A program made the position numbers and the translations under genes. A DNA stretch of 64,000 bases from Amycolatopsis antarctica. GTDB lineage: Bacteria > Actinomycetota > Actinomycetes > Mycobacteriales > Pseudonocardiaceae. The stretch covers positions 124,001 to 188,000 of the forward strand of contig NZ_NKYE01000008.1 in the NCBI RefSeq assembly GCF_002262875.1, written 5' to 3'. This document shows, in pieces, positions 63,706-64,000 of this stretch. Each line of letters begins with the position of its first letter. The stretch's first letter is position 1. The notes below the pieces were generated by a model. It ran no database searches and was not told the origin of the DNA. It saw nothing but the letters and a program-made list of their open reading frames with translations.

Positions 63706-64000
63706 GCCTTCTCCCCCTCGCTCGCCGGTCTGCCGTTCTCCCCTGCTTCCGCGTCCGCTCCCCCGCCCCGGTCGAGCAGCGCCGAGGTCAGCAGCAGGTC
63801 CGCGCCGCCGAACTGCTCGTCCCGCAGCACGGTGCCGTCGTCCACGGCCAGCAGCGCCCGCTCGTCGCCCTGCCGCACCGCGGCGCCGATCTCGGGGCTG
63901 TAGGAGTACAGCGCCCGCAGGGCCACCAGGTGCGGCAGTCCCGGGTCGAGCTCGCGGGCCTCGGCGAGCAGACCGGAGAGCCTGCGCGGTACCTCCGGCA
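63702..64000 (-). CDS. JetA/MksF-like kleisin, C-terminal part (truncated by window edge)
   Basis: The frame runs open from the right edge to a stop at 63702. The visible 99 residues include SGLLAEARELDPGLPHLVAL, LYSYSPEIGAAVRQGDERALLAVDD and an acidic, Gly-rich end, compatible with the C-terminal region of a kleisin that contacts the SMC cap. The identification depends on the neighbours. The stop overlaps the next gene by four bases. Confidence 0.6.
   Translation of the reverse strand, partial: PEVPRRLSGLLAEARELDPGLPHLVALRALYSYSPEIGAAVRQGDERALLAVDDGTVLRDEQFGGADLLLTSALLDRGGGADAEAGENGRPASEGEKA

Overview
The window is dense, high-GC actinobacterial chromosome: GTG and TTG starts are common, synonymous positions are G/C-rich, and there are no rRNA, tRNA, CRISPR or transposase genes that I can see. 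The gene set (SufR-BDCSUT iron-sulfur operon, MptB mannosyltransferase, HelD-like RNA polymerase helicase, RbpA, OpcA, acVLRF1) points to Actinomycetia. From gene order and protein style I infer the Pseudonocardiaceae (an Amycolatopsis/Saccharomonospora-like organism), with only moderate certainty. From about 21.9 to 57 kb the layout mirrors the M. tuberculosis Rv1436-Rv1466 neighbourhood: gap-pgk-tpi-secG, pgl-opcA-zwf-tal-tkt, ctaB, qor, ctaA, an ABC exporter, mptB, sufR-BDCSUT. An ABC-F ATPase resembling Rv1473 lies farther left.

Left part (1-21.9 kb): the end of a class I ribonucleotide reductase small subunit; a PAS-GGDEF-EAL protein whose two c-di-GMP catalytic motifs are both degenerate; a Bcp-type peroxiredoxin; an LCP cell-wall protein; a cyclopropane-fatty-acid-synthase-like methyltransferase; an alpha/beta hydrolase; a SIS-domain protein; a polytopic membrane protein; a tiny HTH protein; an ABC-F ATPase beside an acVLRF1 peptidyl-tRNA hydrolase (ribosome rescue); dGTPase; lycopene cyclase; and a two-component pair. 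Then come three unusual genes (membrane-anchored protein, cupin-like protein, HD-domain protein, 17.4-19.8 kb) and an AarF/ABC1 kinase.

Middle part (22-43 kb): the complete suf operon with its repressor SufR; the divergent mptB / ABC exporter / ctaA run; a fatty-acid desaturase; an accessory-looking block of a divergent P450 preceded by three tandem paralogous 76-87 aa proteins sharing a C-terminal motif (34.2-36.4 kb); an ATP-grasp ligase and a small partner; qor; an FKBP lipoprotein; a HelD-like helicase; and ctaB. CtaB and CtaA make haem O and haem A in sequence.

Right part (43-64 kb): the pentose-phosphate operon tkt-tal-pgi-zwf-(47-codon ORF)-opcA-pgl; a sensor kinase without an adjacent regulator; a perfect 22-bp bidirectional terminator; rbpA and secG; the glycolytic operon gap-pgk-tpi; an AlkZ-like winged-helix protein; and a three-gene SMC-like system resembling Wadjet JetABC / MksFEB. 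JetA is cut by the window edge and no JetD nuclease gene follows JetC.

The strongest leads are the P450 plus three-paralogue cassette, the JetABC-like operon without JetD, a SufR operator lying on the sufR start codon, the translationally coupled 47-codon ORF between zwf and opcA, and a recurring TAnnnT-N6-8-RTG arrangement that suggests leaderless transcription of at least seven genes.
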